A program made the translations under genes and the position numbers. From the NCBI RefSeq assembly GCF_901709675.1, contig NC_051093.1, forward strand, positions 4,857,053 through 4,921,052: DNA of 64,000 nucleotides, in the 5' to 3' direction. This DNA comes from Syngnathus acus. Its lineage: Eukaryota; Chordata; Actinopteri; Syngnathiformes; Syngnathidae. Below the pieces are notes generated by a model. It was not told the origin of the DNA. It did no database searches and saw nothing but the letters and a program-made list of their open reading frames with translations. Shown in pieces: positions 1 through 34,667 of the stretch (position 1 is the stretch's first letter; every line of letters starts with the position of its first letter).

Positions 1-365
1 CATTTGTCCGCCGGTGCTGCAGGCATTAGCTCTCCCAGCTCGCCGAGCGCGGCCGCTGACCTCCCTTCTGGTGGCCGTGTAGGGGGTTGCTGAGTGAGAT
101 GGTGTATTTTCTCAAGGACAGACCGACAGTCAGACAGTCAGCCAGACTCGACGGGCATTGTCGCATGCTGTCATACACTCGCCGGTGCATGGCAAAGTGA
201 CGCACACACGTGGTTGTCACACGCGCTAACACATCTCGTTTCCCAAGAGGCCACGGGGCCGGCGAGATGGAGCGAGCGCGAGCGTCTGCTTTGACTGTTT
301 ACATCTAATTATAGTGACAGAACTATTTCTGCAATCGCGGCTGAAGCTTTTTATATTTTTCCTAC

Positions 366-400
366 CAGAGAGCGAGAGAGAGAGAGAGAGAGAGAGAGAG
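366..400. repeat. (AG)n microsatellite
   Basis: Nearly pure AG dinucleotide run of about 35 bases, followed directly by a G4 and an A8 run. It is a simple sequence repeat in non-coding DNA. Confidence 0.95.
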
Positions 401-3400
401 GGGGAAAAAAAAGCTCCGACAGGCTTTTCTCACAATGGAAAGTGGTTATCTCATAGCCTCAGCGCAGCAAGCTCATAGTACAGTTACAAGAGTAGGCGGG
501 AGTGGGAGGGAGGTGGAGGGTGCTCACCCTGGATCGTAAGCCCTCTTGTCCTCGCGTAACACCAACGTGCAAATTTACGAGAAGCCGGGCGATATATATT
601 TCCCCCCATTAGTCAGGGTAATACGCTCATCGGGGCCATCGCCGCCAGAGAAGAGTCATTTGGCCACCTCTGCCCGGCGCTCTCGCCGTCCATCAAGCCA
701 AGTCAAAACAAAAGGAGAGAGAGAGTCCAAGCTAGGGATTAACTTGTGTAAAAATGTATCTCGCGTTAAAGAGACGGGGGCAGAGCGGGAGTTAATCCTC
801 AAGCTTGGTGGCTGATATGCAGCCGAGTAGCTCTTATTACCTGAGGGGAGGGGGGGGGGAGAAGGGGCACTTGGCAAGAATCCTCACAAAACAAATAATT
901 ACGCTCGCCGCCACCCAAAATATTATGTCAAGTTTTCGGAGCTCCTTCCTTCCGCACAGATACCAACAAGATGAATTGGACGGGTTCCAAAAGTGGATTT
1001 GAAGCATCTAGTTGAATTTATGGCGCGTGACACTTGTTGCTATGCGATGACATCACATTATTTATGGAGCTGCTTTCGCAAGCCCCATCATGATTAAGCA
1101 TAACCAAAAAAACTAAATCAAGTCAAAACATGGCGGGAGCTGGATGCAATCTGAGACAGGTGTTCCCATCCCCCACCTAAATACATAACACACACACACA
1201 TCCACACAATGGGAACGAACGGCTGCGTTCAGCACAAGCCAACTGTGGCTGCTCTGCAACATTCAGCTCGATGGCAAGGAAATTAATTAGCTTGCGTGGA
1301 GATAAAGGCGCACTGTCAAGGCAAGGTGTAACACGACGGCTATAATGATCGCTCCATTGTGAGCATGTCGAGGAGAGCGGTTGATTAATCGTGGGAGGAA
1401 GTGACAGGCAAGTACAGTCTAGGAAGGCTCCCTCTGATTGGTCAGTCTTTAGTGTTCCCAGAATTGGCCTACCTCGTGTACAGAGAGCCTCAAAGAGATT
1501 TTTAGTTTTTTTTAGAAATTGCCTCAATTTGCCAACATTGTTCTTCTCAAGTTGGATAATTTGCCATTTTAAAGGTTTTCAGAAATTTGGGTTTGAAGAG
1601 ACATACCAGGGCAACGTTTGAGCCCTTCATCTGGTTCCTTCAAAAACAAACTGGAGATTTTGTCTGCTAAATTTCATCTGCCAGTATGTTATAAAGTAAA
1701 GATGTTAAAATGGGAAAAATCCATAGTTTCTGTTTTGATGGATGGTATTCTTCCAATTCCTCAAAGCATCTAATGCGAGCGGAACATGGCGTCAAAGTTT
1801 AATGATTATGTCAAGCGTTTGCCATTTTAAAAAAAAATTGTCAAACATTTAAGCAATTATTCCACCATGATTATTTTCTGAAGGCACTAGAGAGGTGCTG
1901 GGAGCGCACACATCTGCGCACACACATCCGCAACACGGTGCTAGAGTCAAGAGTCACGGGATTGATGTGGCAGAAGTGGGACACGGCCCGAGCCGGTTCC
2001 CAGTATCCATCTTGATCCCGCACGCTGACAGATGAGCTCCAGCTGCGGCCGCGCGAGCGTGTATGTCTACGCTCGGGAACCCGGTCTCGGCTCTGTCAGC
2101 CGTCGAAGAAAAGTAAACTATTAGTGGCGGGAGAAGGCAATTATTCCAGCGAAGAATTAGAAGCACTTGTAATTGCCGTGAGGTTGGGCAATGGTTACAT
2201 GCTGGCTAATGCTCTGACAGAGCGCTCGCTTGGCTGGCTCTCAACGCTCGCTGGATGCCTTTTGGTTCTACCGCATAATTGGGGGCGCACGTGTGGGTGG
2301 CTGCCATGTGGATCTGTGATTAAACTTCCATTCGAGCGTGGTTTGCCGAGCTTCTCCCGCGCCTCGTTCCTCGATTGCAATATCGCTAGTAAATGCCTGC
2401 GTCGCATTATGCAACGTTGTTCTCCACCCCAACGCCGGAGCTGTTTGGAGGGCATCGGAAATCTATCAGAAGGCCACGAGCGGGTCGAGGTTTGGGGAAG
2501 GTTAAGAGGTCAAAAAAAAAAAAAATCACGTGGGTTTTTTCCTGCTGATTGCTTCCAGGGTGAGTCATGGGTCTTAGATAGCCGAGAGTGTTTAAGGGGT
2601 TACCCGGGGGGATTAGATGAGACCTTTACGAGGTTTCCTCACAAGGGAGGTCTTGCTGTAGATTATTTACTTAAACGGACGAGATTATTTAGCAGTGAGA
2701 AAAGACTTTTACCTCCCCGGTTGAAAAGGGTAAAAAAAAATTCGCCGACAGTCGAGAGATGGAAAGTGAGTGGATCAATATCGCCGACAGCAGGCTGGAG
2801 GAGGATGTTCATTTGGGAGAAGCGGGGTATGAAAATATTACTGTAGAAAGTGGAGCCTCGCTGTTATTTTAGAAACGTAGCGGAGACCGGCGTTGTATTC
2901 ACACCATTCCTGCTCCCGGTTCCCATTTAACAGATCTCCTTTCAGAAAGTGGAGCTGCTTTGAGGATCGATACGGCCGCGCCGTCCACCGTACCGCACAC
3001 GTTTTTACGTCTCATCTGACATTCAAAAGAGTTTTCGTCGGCGTTGCGGCTTCTCTTTCCAAGCGAGCAGATGGCGAACACTCACAATGAAAGCAGATCC
3101 TAAGTCCTTTTGGACTCTCATCAATCCGCCTCAGATTGTCCTGTGAGGGGCTCGAGTTTCCAAGGACCGACTGGGCCTTCCTAGCTCCGCCCCCCTCGAG
3201 CAGACCATAGTCTCCGCCTTCCTGTCTTGCAATTAAAGCTCACAACGGCGTAAACAAAGTTGACTAGATTGTTGCACTCTCTTAACCCAGATTGCCTCGT
3301 CCCAGCGTGGACGGATAATTTCGTCGAGTTTGCCAACAGTCCCCCTGCCGCCCTTTTCGTATGCGACCGAAGACACGGGACATAATTGAGCACACATGCC

Positions 3401-4155
3401 GCTTTGAAGACTCACGTTTAAGAGAGTCTGCCAAGCCAAACGGCACGTTCACAAAGAGCAAAGCTATACCGGTACGCCATCTGGACAACGATTGTGCGTG
3501 TGTGCGCGCACAAAAGTTGTGCGTCTGCTTGAGAGCGAAGATTAAGCCTTTCGAGGGAGACCTCATACTGCCCCTGCTTCAGTCTACTGATTTATGGGTT
3601 TGTGTAGGAAATCGCTCATTTGTCACTTCTCATCTCTTTTTTCCCCTCATCATCCCCCCTCCCCTTCTGCTTGCACTTGCAAGGGTCGCTCAAATATTTT
3701 TCCTGAGAAAGGAGCAGCCAGGAAGAAGGCAATTTATTTCTATCGAAACACAAACCGTTTAGGAGACATTTAGAACATTCACACAACTTTGATGAGAACA
3801 TAATTGTTGGAACTAAAAAAAAAAGCTTCAATCTTCAAAAATTCCACAGCCCCACTGCAAAAACTACAAACCATCTTTTCTCTTCTGTCTTCTTTTCATG
3901 AGCATGGCCTGGTGCTGTAATACTTCCAGCGTACATCGCGCTGCGGCTAATAGCTGCTCGTCAATACATTAGCACGCAGAGGTCCTGGCGAGGTCAGCAG
4001 CAGTCTGGAGCCTAGTGTGTGCAATTGTGCACTCCCGGTGTGTTTATGTGCCTCCGAGCACCTTACTCGCTCAGGTGCTGGCCGTAAATCTGCCTCGGTC
4101 TTCCCGGGCCATGCCGAGGGCACGGCATGGGCGGCCGGGTGTTACCTCCTTTAAA

Positions 4156-4167
4156 GGGGGGGGGGGG
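4156..4167. repeat. G12 homopolymer
   Basis: Run of twelve G in non-coding DNA; a second, seven-base G run follows about 20 bases downstream (near 4189). Likely length-unstable. Confidence 0.85.
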
Positions 4168-4667
4168 CTGAGAGATAAATCAGGAAAGGGGGGGGCTTAA
4201 TGAAAGCTCAGTGGGCTCAGATAATTATGGGACTGGCTGATAGAAATCAGGCTTTTTCTCAAAGAAGTCAATTAACCCGCTTCCCTTCATGGCCTAATTA
4301 TGCCGCTCCACCAGTTCCTTCGGAGTCACGCTCAGCTCGGTATGCACACTCATGCTATTGCAGGTTCTAATTTTTTTTCCCATTATTACCCCCCAACACA
4401 CTGATCCTGCATTTACACCTAAAGTTCCAAAACTTTGCACAGCAATCCTATGCAAAATCACCAAAATTCAACAGACATGCTTCCCTGCTCCATAAAAAAT
4501 ATTCACGGGTCTCACGAGAGTAATACTTCCCAAGCACCATCGGCTTTCGTCACGGAAAAACATTCATCGCAAAAAAATTGAGTCCGAGCCCCCACAGACC
4601 AAACAACCAAAATTCGTCCAAATGTTCCGAGTTCACCCGTCAAGTGGAAATATAGTACCGGTCGGCG

Positions 4668-4682
4668 CCAGAAGGGGGCGCC
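4668..4682 (+). promoter_or_regulatory. Candidate CTCF site
   Basis: CCAGAAGGGGGCGCC matches the vertebrate CTCF core CCASYAGRKGGCRSY at 14 of 15 positions. It lies on the + strand, inside the non-coding stretch upstream of the bahcc1 exons. Motif match only; occupancy cannot be seen from sequence. Confidence 0.45.
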
Positions 4683-7600
4683 TCACCAAGAGTCATCTGT
4701 TCATTAGAGCACTAGCGGCTTCATTGCCGGTTGTGGTCAGGGTAAATAAGCGGAGTTGTAGAATGTCAACATGAGCAGGCGGCCTATTTCGCAGCACACG
4801 CTGTTGACATAACTGCCCTCTTATCTGGCGAGTGCAAAAAGCCCGACCGACCCCACAATAGAAAACGCCGCCAGAACAAATACAGAAAGAAAAACCAACA
4901 TCCACATAAGGGAATGCGCCGGATGGCATTACGTAGCTGCTGGTGACATCATCGTGGCTTTAAAGGAAATACCAGGCCATGCACGGGATTTTCAAGCTCC
5001 TCGTGGAGTCTTGAGGGTCTTGGTGATCGGGATGGAGAGACGAGGGAAGCGGCACTGCTTTGTATTTCAAAGCCACGGTCAAGTACCTGTGTCAAATGTT
5101 TTGACACCGGAATATAAGCATGTCAGTCGAGGTCCCGGTAGTAACTCCTCTTTATTCATCGCTTGTGTTGCTCTTCATCCCCTCCTCTGCCTCCACCATC
5201 GTGGCCTCTGACTGCTTTGTTTGCATTGTGATAACCTGCTGAAAGCTGCCAGCGCTCGCTGGAAATGTGCTTCCTCCCTCTGGTTCCATCTTTTGATGCA
5301 CATGTTGCAAAATGAGCAGCCGCAAACGAAGGTTACCAGACGGGCCTCCTCCTCCTCGCTACTGTCTGGAAGAGGGACGTGCAGGACATAGCTGACGTCT
5401 CAAGCTGATCAAGTAGCCAGAAGAGTTAAATATTTCTCTTTTGTTCTCCGTGTGAACTCAAATTAGACCGAGGTCATCGGCGAGACCTTGAGCAGGCTGC
5501 TCGGCGTCTTTCGGCTCTCTTATCTTCTTTGTTCTGTCTCTGCGCCTCGACGGGAAGGATCAGATGGAGAGAAGCCAGGGTTGTGTTTTCTCTCGTGCAG
5601 ATCGTTTTTAAGGGCAAACGGGGACAGAACCGAGAGGACGGGAGCAAAGCGTGGACTTCAAATGAGTCCCAAATGTCCCGGCTCTTGACCTAAAAGAAGG
5701 ACAGGACATTCCAGCAATTTCTTGAAGCTGATTTACGGCCGGTGGTATGAAGAGTAAAAAAAGATGTCCGCCACCATCGCAGGGAAAACCGATGGACAAA
5801 AAGAACGGCCCACAGCGGACAGCGAGGAAGTGCTTAAGAACCCAACATATGAGAAATGAAGGCCACTTTGAAGCACATACTTGATGGCAGCTGAGGGAAG
5901 ACATCAAGGCGATGAGGAAGTGAAGGAACATGAGTTGAACAGTAGGAGGGAAGATAAAAAGGGGGAGGAAAGAGATGATGAAAGCAAAAAGAGGCAAGAC
6001 GGTCCAAAAAGCTGCCGATGAATTCAGAAGCCTGTGAATTAATACGGTCCTGGTTGTATCGTTGATCGTGCGTTGATCTCACTCAAGTGGACTTCCGAGA
6101 TCAGCAGAACACACGAGACGAGGTCCAGCCCCGCTCTGATTTTGCATAAAGTAGATCCATCTACTAGAGCGGGAGGCCAGACCACCCAGGACGCCGTCGG
6201 GAAAGAGCCGCTTTTCATGTGGCATGAGCATATGTGCGGCACGAGGGAGCCATCTTGAAAAATTTCTTTTTACTGCCTCCTGTACGACGTCATTACTTCT
6301 CGTTGCTACAGAAGGACTGTGTCAAGGTGGAAAAGTGGAGCCGTATGATCACCCCCAGGGATGGCGAAACCCGCTCAGTCAAACCACGTCCCAATTAACC
6401 AATTCAGTTCCAAACTTAACAGGGGAAGGAAAAAGTGCTGAGCGTGTGTTTTAATCGGCCTTTGTCTGCACATCACCTGGCTGTGTAAATGGATAAAGCC
6501 AATCAATATATGGACATCCAGAGTTTTTCTAACGATAGTTCCGGTGTAAGACAAAATCACGACAAGATCATTCCGGGATTCAAAATGGCCGCTTCCTGTT
6601 CGGTCGTGCAGATGTGTTTTAATGGGTGCCAAATGCAAGGTTTAGTGCCCCCGCCATTAGCCCGCTGGAGTCTCTTGACAACAATGCATTTTGGACTCCA
6701 GGCTACAATTTTGGTCTCTCTTGTTGACAATCTGCCTCGGGCAGAGTGTTTGTAACTTCGCCCCCCTCTTGACGAGCGTGCGTTTCATCGCCGCGTTCAA
6801 GAGGGGGAGTCGCTGCGCTTGCCGCATTACACCAATAAAAAGATTTGTGGTCTGTATGACACAATTGTAGCCGGGCTGGTTTGAGCCCGGAAGCCAAATG
6901 TTAGGAAGCAGGCTGACAGCTCCAGAGAGAGCGAGGAGAGAAATCCCGTTTTGGATCGGCTCTGGGATAGCTTTTTGGGAGGGCGGGGCTTATATCTGAA
7001 GGCCGTGACAATTTAAGTTCCTCCGTGCTTGATTAACTGTGTATGTGTGGATGAAAAACAGAGAGAGAGAGAGCAAAGTCTTGGATGTCAGTGAACAGTC
7101 TGAAGGGTGAGGGACTCCCCCGATGTTTGGGTGGCCCTGGAGGATTCCTCCCCACTTCCTCTCTAAACACTCATCCCGACTACAATGCTGGGAAGAAATG
7201 TGTCATTAACAGGGGGGAGGGGGGGGGGACCAAAATAATGTTTATGGGCTAAAGCAGCTCTGAAATCATTTTCCATATCAGTGCAACTGCATTGGCCCTG
7301 TGGGGGAGTAAATCTGATTTTCTCTTGCCTGTGCCAATGGGAAACATCATGGGAAAGAAAACAGATTGGATTGTTAGAAAGATGGCCTGGCGCAGCTGTG
7401 GGCGTCTTTATGTTTGGGTGTGTTGCTGTGTGTATGTGTGTGGAAAGAGGAAGAGAGAAATTTTAAAAGCGGATGTTTAGCATGCATGCGTGAGATGGAT
7501 GAGCTCTACTATGATAATGGCGATTTTATGCCTCGGGAATAACGATCCGGAAAGTAGGAAAGGGCTCTGAAAGCTTCTCGTGTTACAATAGGTCAGTTAA

Positions 7601-8214
7601 CAAGCCGGCTCCACAAACGTTTGGACAGGTAGAAAATGGCTTTCCACCAGGAGGTGTGGAACTGCTCTGCATACAAAGTCAGCCAGCCAGACCCCTTGTA
7701 TATTATCTTAAGCAAGAGACAGACACTTTAGATTGGCTTTAATAGCTGGTGCAGGGGCGGGGGTGAGTCAATATAGTACAATGGAACTAAGGTGCTTGGA
7801 GAGTAAACACTCTGTAATAAGCTCGGAGCAAAAGTATAGCACCCTGGTCTGGGTTTAATATCGACTTCCGGTGACATCATAAACATGAAGCCAGCGTTAC
7901 ACGACTCTCGGCGGAGACTTTGCTTTTCTTGCCTGGGCTATTAAACCAAATCTGTGCAGTGGGTGTGGGAAGTTTGAGTGTACAAGTGTGGGCGGTTGGT
8001 GTAAAAAAAGGAGGTAATGGGCCTTGTCCTGGTCTCATCCTGTTGCTGTTTCAAATCTGTCCTCCCACTCCCTCCCCTGTCCCAGCATGGAATGTCGACG
8101 TGTTGGCCTCAATTGAGGCCAGTGACTCGACACATTACGGCATTTTCTCACGGACAAAAGCAGCCCTCGACATCCATCCCGTAGAAAACAGGCTTGTGAT
8201 TGAAATAACGGAGT

Positions 8215-8420
8215 CTAGCACATATGGTCCACGGTCTTCCCTGCAATTAGAGGTTCTGGGATTGAATCTCACCTTGCACTAGAAAACTGAATTGGCCCAA
8301 GGTGTCAATGGTTGTTATATGTACCCTGCGATCAACTGACGACCTGACCCGGATCTACCGGCCAGTCGGGATTAGATCCAGCTCACGTGTGACCTTGGAC
8401 ATGATAAATGATATGGAAAA
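8215..8420 (-). repeat. Decayed dispersed fish repeat (SINE/LINE-tail type)
   Basis: The segment contains, in order, a box resembling a tRNA-type B box (GGATTGAATCT), an AATTGGCCC-A-GGTGTCAATGGTTG block, a TACCCTGCGAT block, a CCAGCTCAC-TGTGACC block and an ATATGGAAAA end. These resemble, in the same order, a repeat I recognise as very common in teleost genomes. The copy is diverged and has no coding capacity. Its orientation is opposite to the related fragment at 15595-15718. Family assignment is from memory. Confidence 0.6.
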
Positions 8421-11400
8421 GCTGTTTCCCCTCTAGCCATCAAAGATTCTGTCTTTCTAAAATGACGGCCTGGTGGTCGGTGGCGTCGCTGATGCTGATT
8501 TTTGCTGTGATTCTCAGAAATTGAGCACCACATGGAAAATTGACTTGGCTGCGAACGGGCGACAGCACCAGCCGAAAATAACAGCCAGAGCTACGGAAAA
8601 GCAAAGAGACACAAGAGTGTTGAAGTAACCATAGAAAACTGAGGCGTGAATAACAAAATCCGAGATCAAGTTCAGCAAATGGAAGGATGGAGATCATCCA
8701 GCTTCTAAAACCTTTTTGTGGCTTGGAACTAGAACATTTAACTTCCAATCTGTTTTCCTTTTGCTACCTTTGCAAGGACATATCTTGTCCTTGGCTTTTT
8801 GATATTCGGCGGTTCTTCACAACCTTCTGTGACATTTTTCAATTGTATATATATGATGCTCCAGGTCGAGGGAAAACGATCTCTGCATGCCTTTTGCTCG
8901 CCATTAATCACCAGACCAATGAAGACAAGTCCCTAAAAATCCCCGACACCACTATCGGCTCAGTTACGGCCCTGACCCATCATCGGGATGTTCCCCCCCG
9001 TTGTACAGAAAAATCTCCCTCACTTTCCTCCACCATCAATTCTTCCAAATGCTTCTCCTGTTCCTTCTCCACCCACGCTGACCACATCCACTAAACTCAG
9101 TCCACAGGCATGTAGAGTGTCGGAGGCGTGCGCTGCTGGCACGTTCCCCCGCCCCCGTACTGGGCCCGGTTCCAGGACTGGAGCGCCTGCTCGCTCACTT
9201 GAGTACAGACGAGCCTCCAACAGAAGACGTGGGCTCGTCTCATCTTACGTTCAGGCCCTCGTGTTTGGTCATGCTGCCACCATCCAATCCAAAATACGTC
9301 GGGGGTGAAGTAGGGTTGAAGGATTTCGACCCGTTCACCAAACGGTACAGTTCAGTTTTAATTTTTGAGATCTGGATTGTGTTTTCAACATAGTGGACTA
9401 GCCAAAAGAAAATCCACGTACAGATACATTTTTATACTGGACCAGGGCGTACAGAACCAAGCTGTAGAGAAGGGGGCTGGAGATACCAGAACAAAGACGT
9501 CTGTGACAATTTGTGCGCAACAATCTGGCTACCAATTGAGTTAATGTTTTCAAGATGACTGTTTGAAGGAAATCCACCCCCACCCCCCACTTGAGTAGCC
9601 ATTTCAAATTCCCTGTGCGTTTTATTGTGAGGAAGTCGATGCTGGGTTAGTCAGCGGCCCTGCTCGGTGGTGTGCGCAGTTTCTCCGAGGCCACCGACCG
9701 TCCGGTTTCAAGATGTTGCGATGATTAAGGAACATGAGGTATAAGTGGAAAGTTTTGGGCACGCAACGAGGACTGCGCTGACAGAAAATCAGATGAGCAA
9801 CACAGTCTGAGGAGAAACTGTCTGAAAAAGCCTTCGTGATGTTTTTACTTGGTAAGTCAACATTTTCCAGTCTTCATTTTTGGATGACTCTTCAAAAAAG
9901 ACATTTGATAGGTCTGGGAATCGATGAGTCCTATTCTTAATGACGGTAACACAGATTTAGAACATCTCCAGGTGGCCTGCCATTTTGCTGAAGAGACAAA
10001 AGTTCGGCTTAGTATGTAAACATCTCATTTTTATCCTCGCATTTAGAGGCGCAAGAGTACCCACGACCTTTGTGGGTGGTTGCTTGTTGTCTTTTTCAGC
10101 AGTTTGCCTACACAAACTTCGGCATCCTATTATTGTATAATTCCTCAAGACGGCAAAAAAGAATCAGTCTAATCTTACCTCACGGTTAGCTTAATAGACA
10201 AAAATACTCATCAAAGCTGATTAGTGACCCAAAAGGGGGGGATGATTACCTTTGTCCCTGAAGCCCTCCGATTGAAACTGGATTAAATTCGGTGGGGGAG
10301 AGAAAAACCATGCAAGCTACGAGCTCCAACGGGATCTCTGGTGGGCATCACACTGACCGAACGCATCGCCCCTCTTCTGCTTTAATGGCGAGCACTCAGT
10401 CGGTCTCCTTGCCTGGAGCTTTGGTTCGCTTTTGTTCCCATGACAACGGGGCCTTTATCCTCCCTGCCTGCTGCTCACTCGGAGCTGTCCATGGGGGCCT
10501 CCAGTCCATCTACTTATGAATATGTGTGACGCTGCAGTTGGGAACAAATTGAGCTTCATTGTTCAGTCAACACCTCCACCTCCAGAGGTTTATGTTGCAC
10601 GTTCGATGAAACGCTTCCTTCTCTCTGAATTTGCTAATGGGATTAATCTCCATTGCTGTGAGGGATGAGAACCAAATCTGTGTTCTGATGGCACCACTTT
10701 AAGAACTGCAGCTCAAAATAGACAGAACATCGACACGGTCCTTCATAAGCAAACCGATGTGGAAAGTTCACGTTGATGTTCTGATGACCTCCAATAACCT
10801 CTGATCTTCGCTCCTTTGGAGTCGCCTCAACACACCAGAGCACTTTGACAACGGGCACTCGCGACAACACCTCCGATTCATTCTGCTTCATGATGTCACA
10901 AAATGAAGCAGACGTTAGACGACTCCAAGAAAACCTGAACATGGACCTTCTATAATTTCAATGTGAGGACATGGTCCCATGATGCAGGTTATTGCTCGGT
11001 CTGATCAGGTCTTTGTCATCCGGAAGGTTTTTCATCAAGTACCGCTCTCCTGGCTTGACATCCAGACACTCCTTTTCTATGTTTTCTCTCTTGTCATCGT
11101 CGCAGAGACACCTTTCTCCGTCACCGCTCACAAAAAAAGAGCCTCGCTGTCACTCCCGATGTCTCTCTAACCCCTTTTTTCTCTCCGGGGCCATGCTGTT
11201 AATAATGCAAGAGGATTAGCTGATTTATGTGAGCCCGAGGCACCGAGGAGGCTTGGCTTGGCTAACTGGAGGGGAAATAAGCCGAAAACAGGGCAGGAGT
11301 GTGTGTACGGTAGATGGCAGCGGCGGTTGTGGGTGTCTGACTGATACGATGTGTGCCTGGCAAGCATGCTGGCAATCATCCATCCCCCCTCTGTCCTCAA

Positions 11401-11501
11401 CCCCCCCCTTGCCCGCCCCTGTCGTCTTTGGAGCCGTGACGGGGCTTTACCGCAGGCACTCGGGTGATTTGAGGTGGCACCAGAGATGGAGGCGATAAGG
11501 T

Positions 11502-11518
11502 GGGGGGGGGGGGGGGGG
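11502..11518. repeat. G17 homopolymer
   Basis: Uninterrupted run of 17 G in non-coding DNA. Candidate G-quadruplex and a place where sequence length may be unreliable. Confidence 0.9.
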
Positions 11519-12996
11519 TACGAAGCAGAAAGCCTACGACATTGTAGCGTGTCAGTGGGCTGCCACACAATGCCTCCCCCGTCACTTCAACAGCCCGGCG
11601 GGATCCCTGTACCGCAAGACAACGATACGGCGGTGGCCCCCTTTTCTGCAGCATGTTCAAGACAATTGTCTAGCTCGGGTTCTGTTTAAAACAAGCCAAA
11701 GTCTCTAGAGAAGTATTTCACACTGGACGAGGTAAAGTCCTATGTAAAATAAAATCTCTTCAAGCACAGTAGTGGACGGGGATTTGAACGTGAAACTTCT
11801 GCTGTCCTTGCCAGGAAACCAAACCAAGACCGTTCCGTAAATACATGAATTAAAAAGCCATTCCTTTCATTTCCGGGAGATACTTAAATTGCTCCAGGGG
11901 TACAAACAATGATTCCTTTTCAATGCAATCTAATTGAGATTTTATTTGAGATTGAGATTTGTGTGCAATGAAATTTGTGGATTCACGGAAAGCCGCCGAC
12001 TCAGGTTCCAGTATGATGTACACAGTGCATTTGCAACACAATGCAGGATACAATCGTGTGCATGAGCGCTGTCTTTATACATAAGCGTAACACTTCACGG
12101 TTGTGCGACTCGAGCGGAGTGTCGCGGGCAAATAATGGCAATGCAATTTAAGCAGTGCTTAATGAGTGTGTTTTCCCCGCCAATGCATAATCGACAATCA
12201 GCCCCACAGTAGCGTCCGTGTTCAGCATTGTTACAGATGGTCAATTACTCATCGCAGTCTTGTTAAACACACACTTCCAGCAGCCGGCGACGGATTTCTT
12301 TGCGGCGATCATTACGGTGGAAAACAAGGCCTAATGCGATGCTAAGCGGCAGAAACGTAAGGAACCGGGAGACGGTCATTTCTCACCAGTGGAGCGAGAG
12401 GTGATGTCATTGTAAAGCAGAAGCCACAGAGGAGAAAGTGCAACATAGCACAATTTTGATAAGGGCCTTCAAGTTTTTGTTTTGGTGCTTTTTGGAATTT
12501 GCATTCAATTCCGATTTAGTCCATATTATGGGAATATAAGTATTTGGTGCATTTGGGAGGAACTTAGCTTCTATTTCGAGAATTGCTTCATTAAAGAATA
12601 GTCGACGTCAGGATGACAATAACTTGAGCTTGAAGTGATGGGAAGCTTTAATACAAACCTCCACGAGTGTATTACTGCTTACTGAGATGAGACCAAGAAA
12701 AAAAGTCTTAATTTAACTAACGAGGGGAAAAAAAAGGTGGGATTTTCAGATTCGTGCAATGAAATCGAAAGATGAGAGAAGTGGAACGGAACGGTGAGAG
12801 ATAATGGAGGGAATGAGAGTGTGGGTGGGGGGGGGGGCACATTGGGGAACAGAGGCGAAAGTGTGCGAGAGCATGAGGGAGCGAGCCTGGAAAAGTGTGT
12901 GCTCAGCTGTGAGATGGGACTCTTGTGTTACGCTACATTTTTGGGGGCACTAATTTCAAAGCAACGCTATCCTTTTCTACAAATGTTTTCCTGTGA

Positions 12997-34062
<21,066 letters not shown>

Positions 34063-34292
34063 ACCTCTATGAGGAAACTACTGAAGAATTCCTCTGCCGG
34101 AAATATCAAAGTCCAATACTTTACAAAGAAGCCCCACTCTAGCCTTGTAAAGTGATGTGTTGCTTGGTTTCGGGCTGTCTGAGACTACACACTGGAGACT
34201 ACTGATGTCTAACCTACGTGGAAGACTTCAAAAACTTGGACCATTTAAGTAAAACGGCTGAACTCTGGGTCTTCCTTTGCATCACAGCCATC

Positions 34293-34298
34293 AATAAA
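34293..34298 (+). promoter_or_regulatory. bahcc1: Proximal poly(A) signal of bahcc1
   Basis: AATAAA 231 bases after the stop codon; could give a short 3' UTR lacking the Pumilio-type motifs. Confidence 0.4.
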
Positions 34299-34506
34299 AC
34301 TGGCGTTTTATCGGTCTAACGGTTTCATAAACCTGGCTTCTATCACGTGTCACCGAAACGAAGCTGGGCAAGGCCGTCGCGGTCTCTATAGGACCAATTC
34401 GATGAAGGTAGCCTTACCTGAACCAAGAAGTGAAAGCGAGCGAGACTCGGGACTCTCCCAAAGCCTCGTCATTCCAGGGAAGTTGACGACGTGTAAAGTC
34501 GATGTC

Positions 34507-34667
34507 TGTAAATATTTTGAAATGGATCCAAATCAAGCCATACACTTCAGTACCTCTCGCCTGTCTTCAGTGTTCAGGTGTACAGATTGTACAGATGGAA
34601 TATTGTATCGTTGTCTGTTGTCGATATGTACATAAAAGCTATTTTATACGGGATTATATTGTACATA
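34507..34667 (+). promoter_or_regulatory. bahcc1: Cluster of three Pumilio response elements
   Basis: TGTAAATA at 34507-34514 and TGTACATA at 34627-34634 and 34660-34667 each match UGUANAUA, the binding site of PUM proteins, on the sense strand of the inferred 3' UTR. This suggests post-transcriptional repression; it is inferred from motif and position only. Confidence 0.55.
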
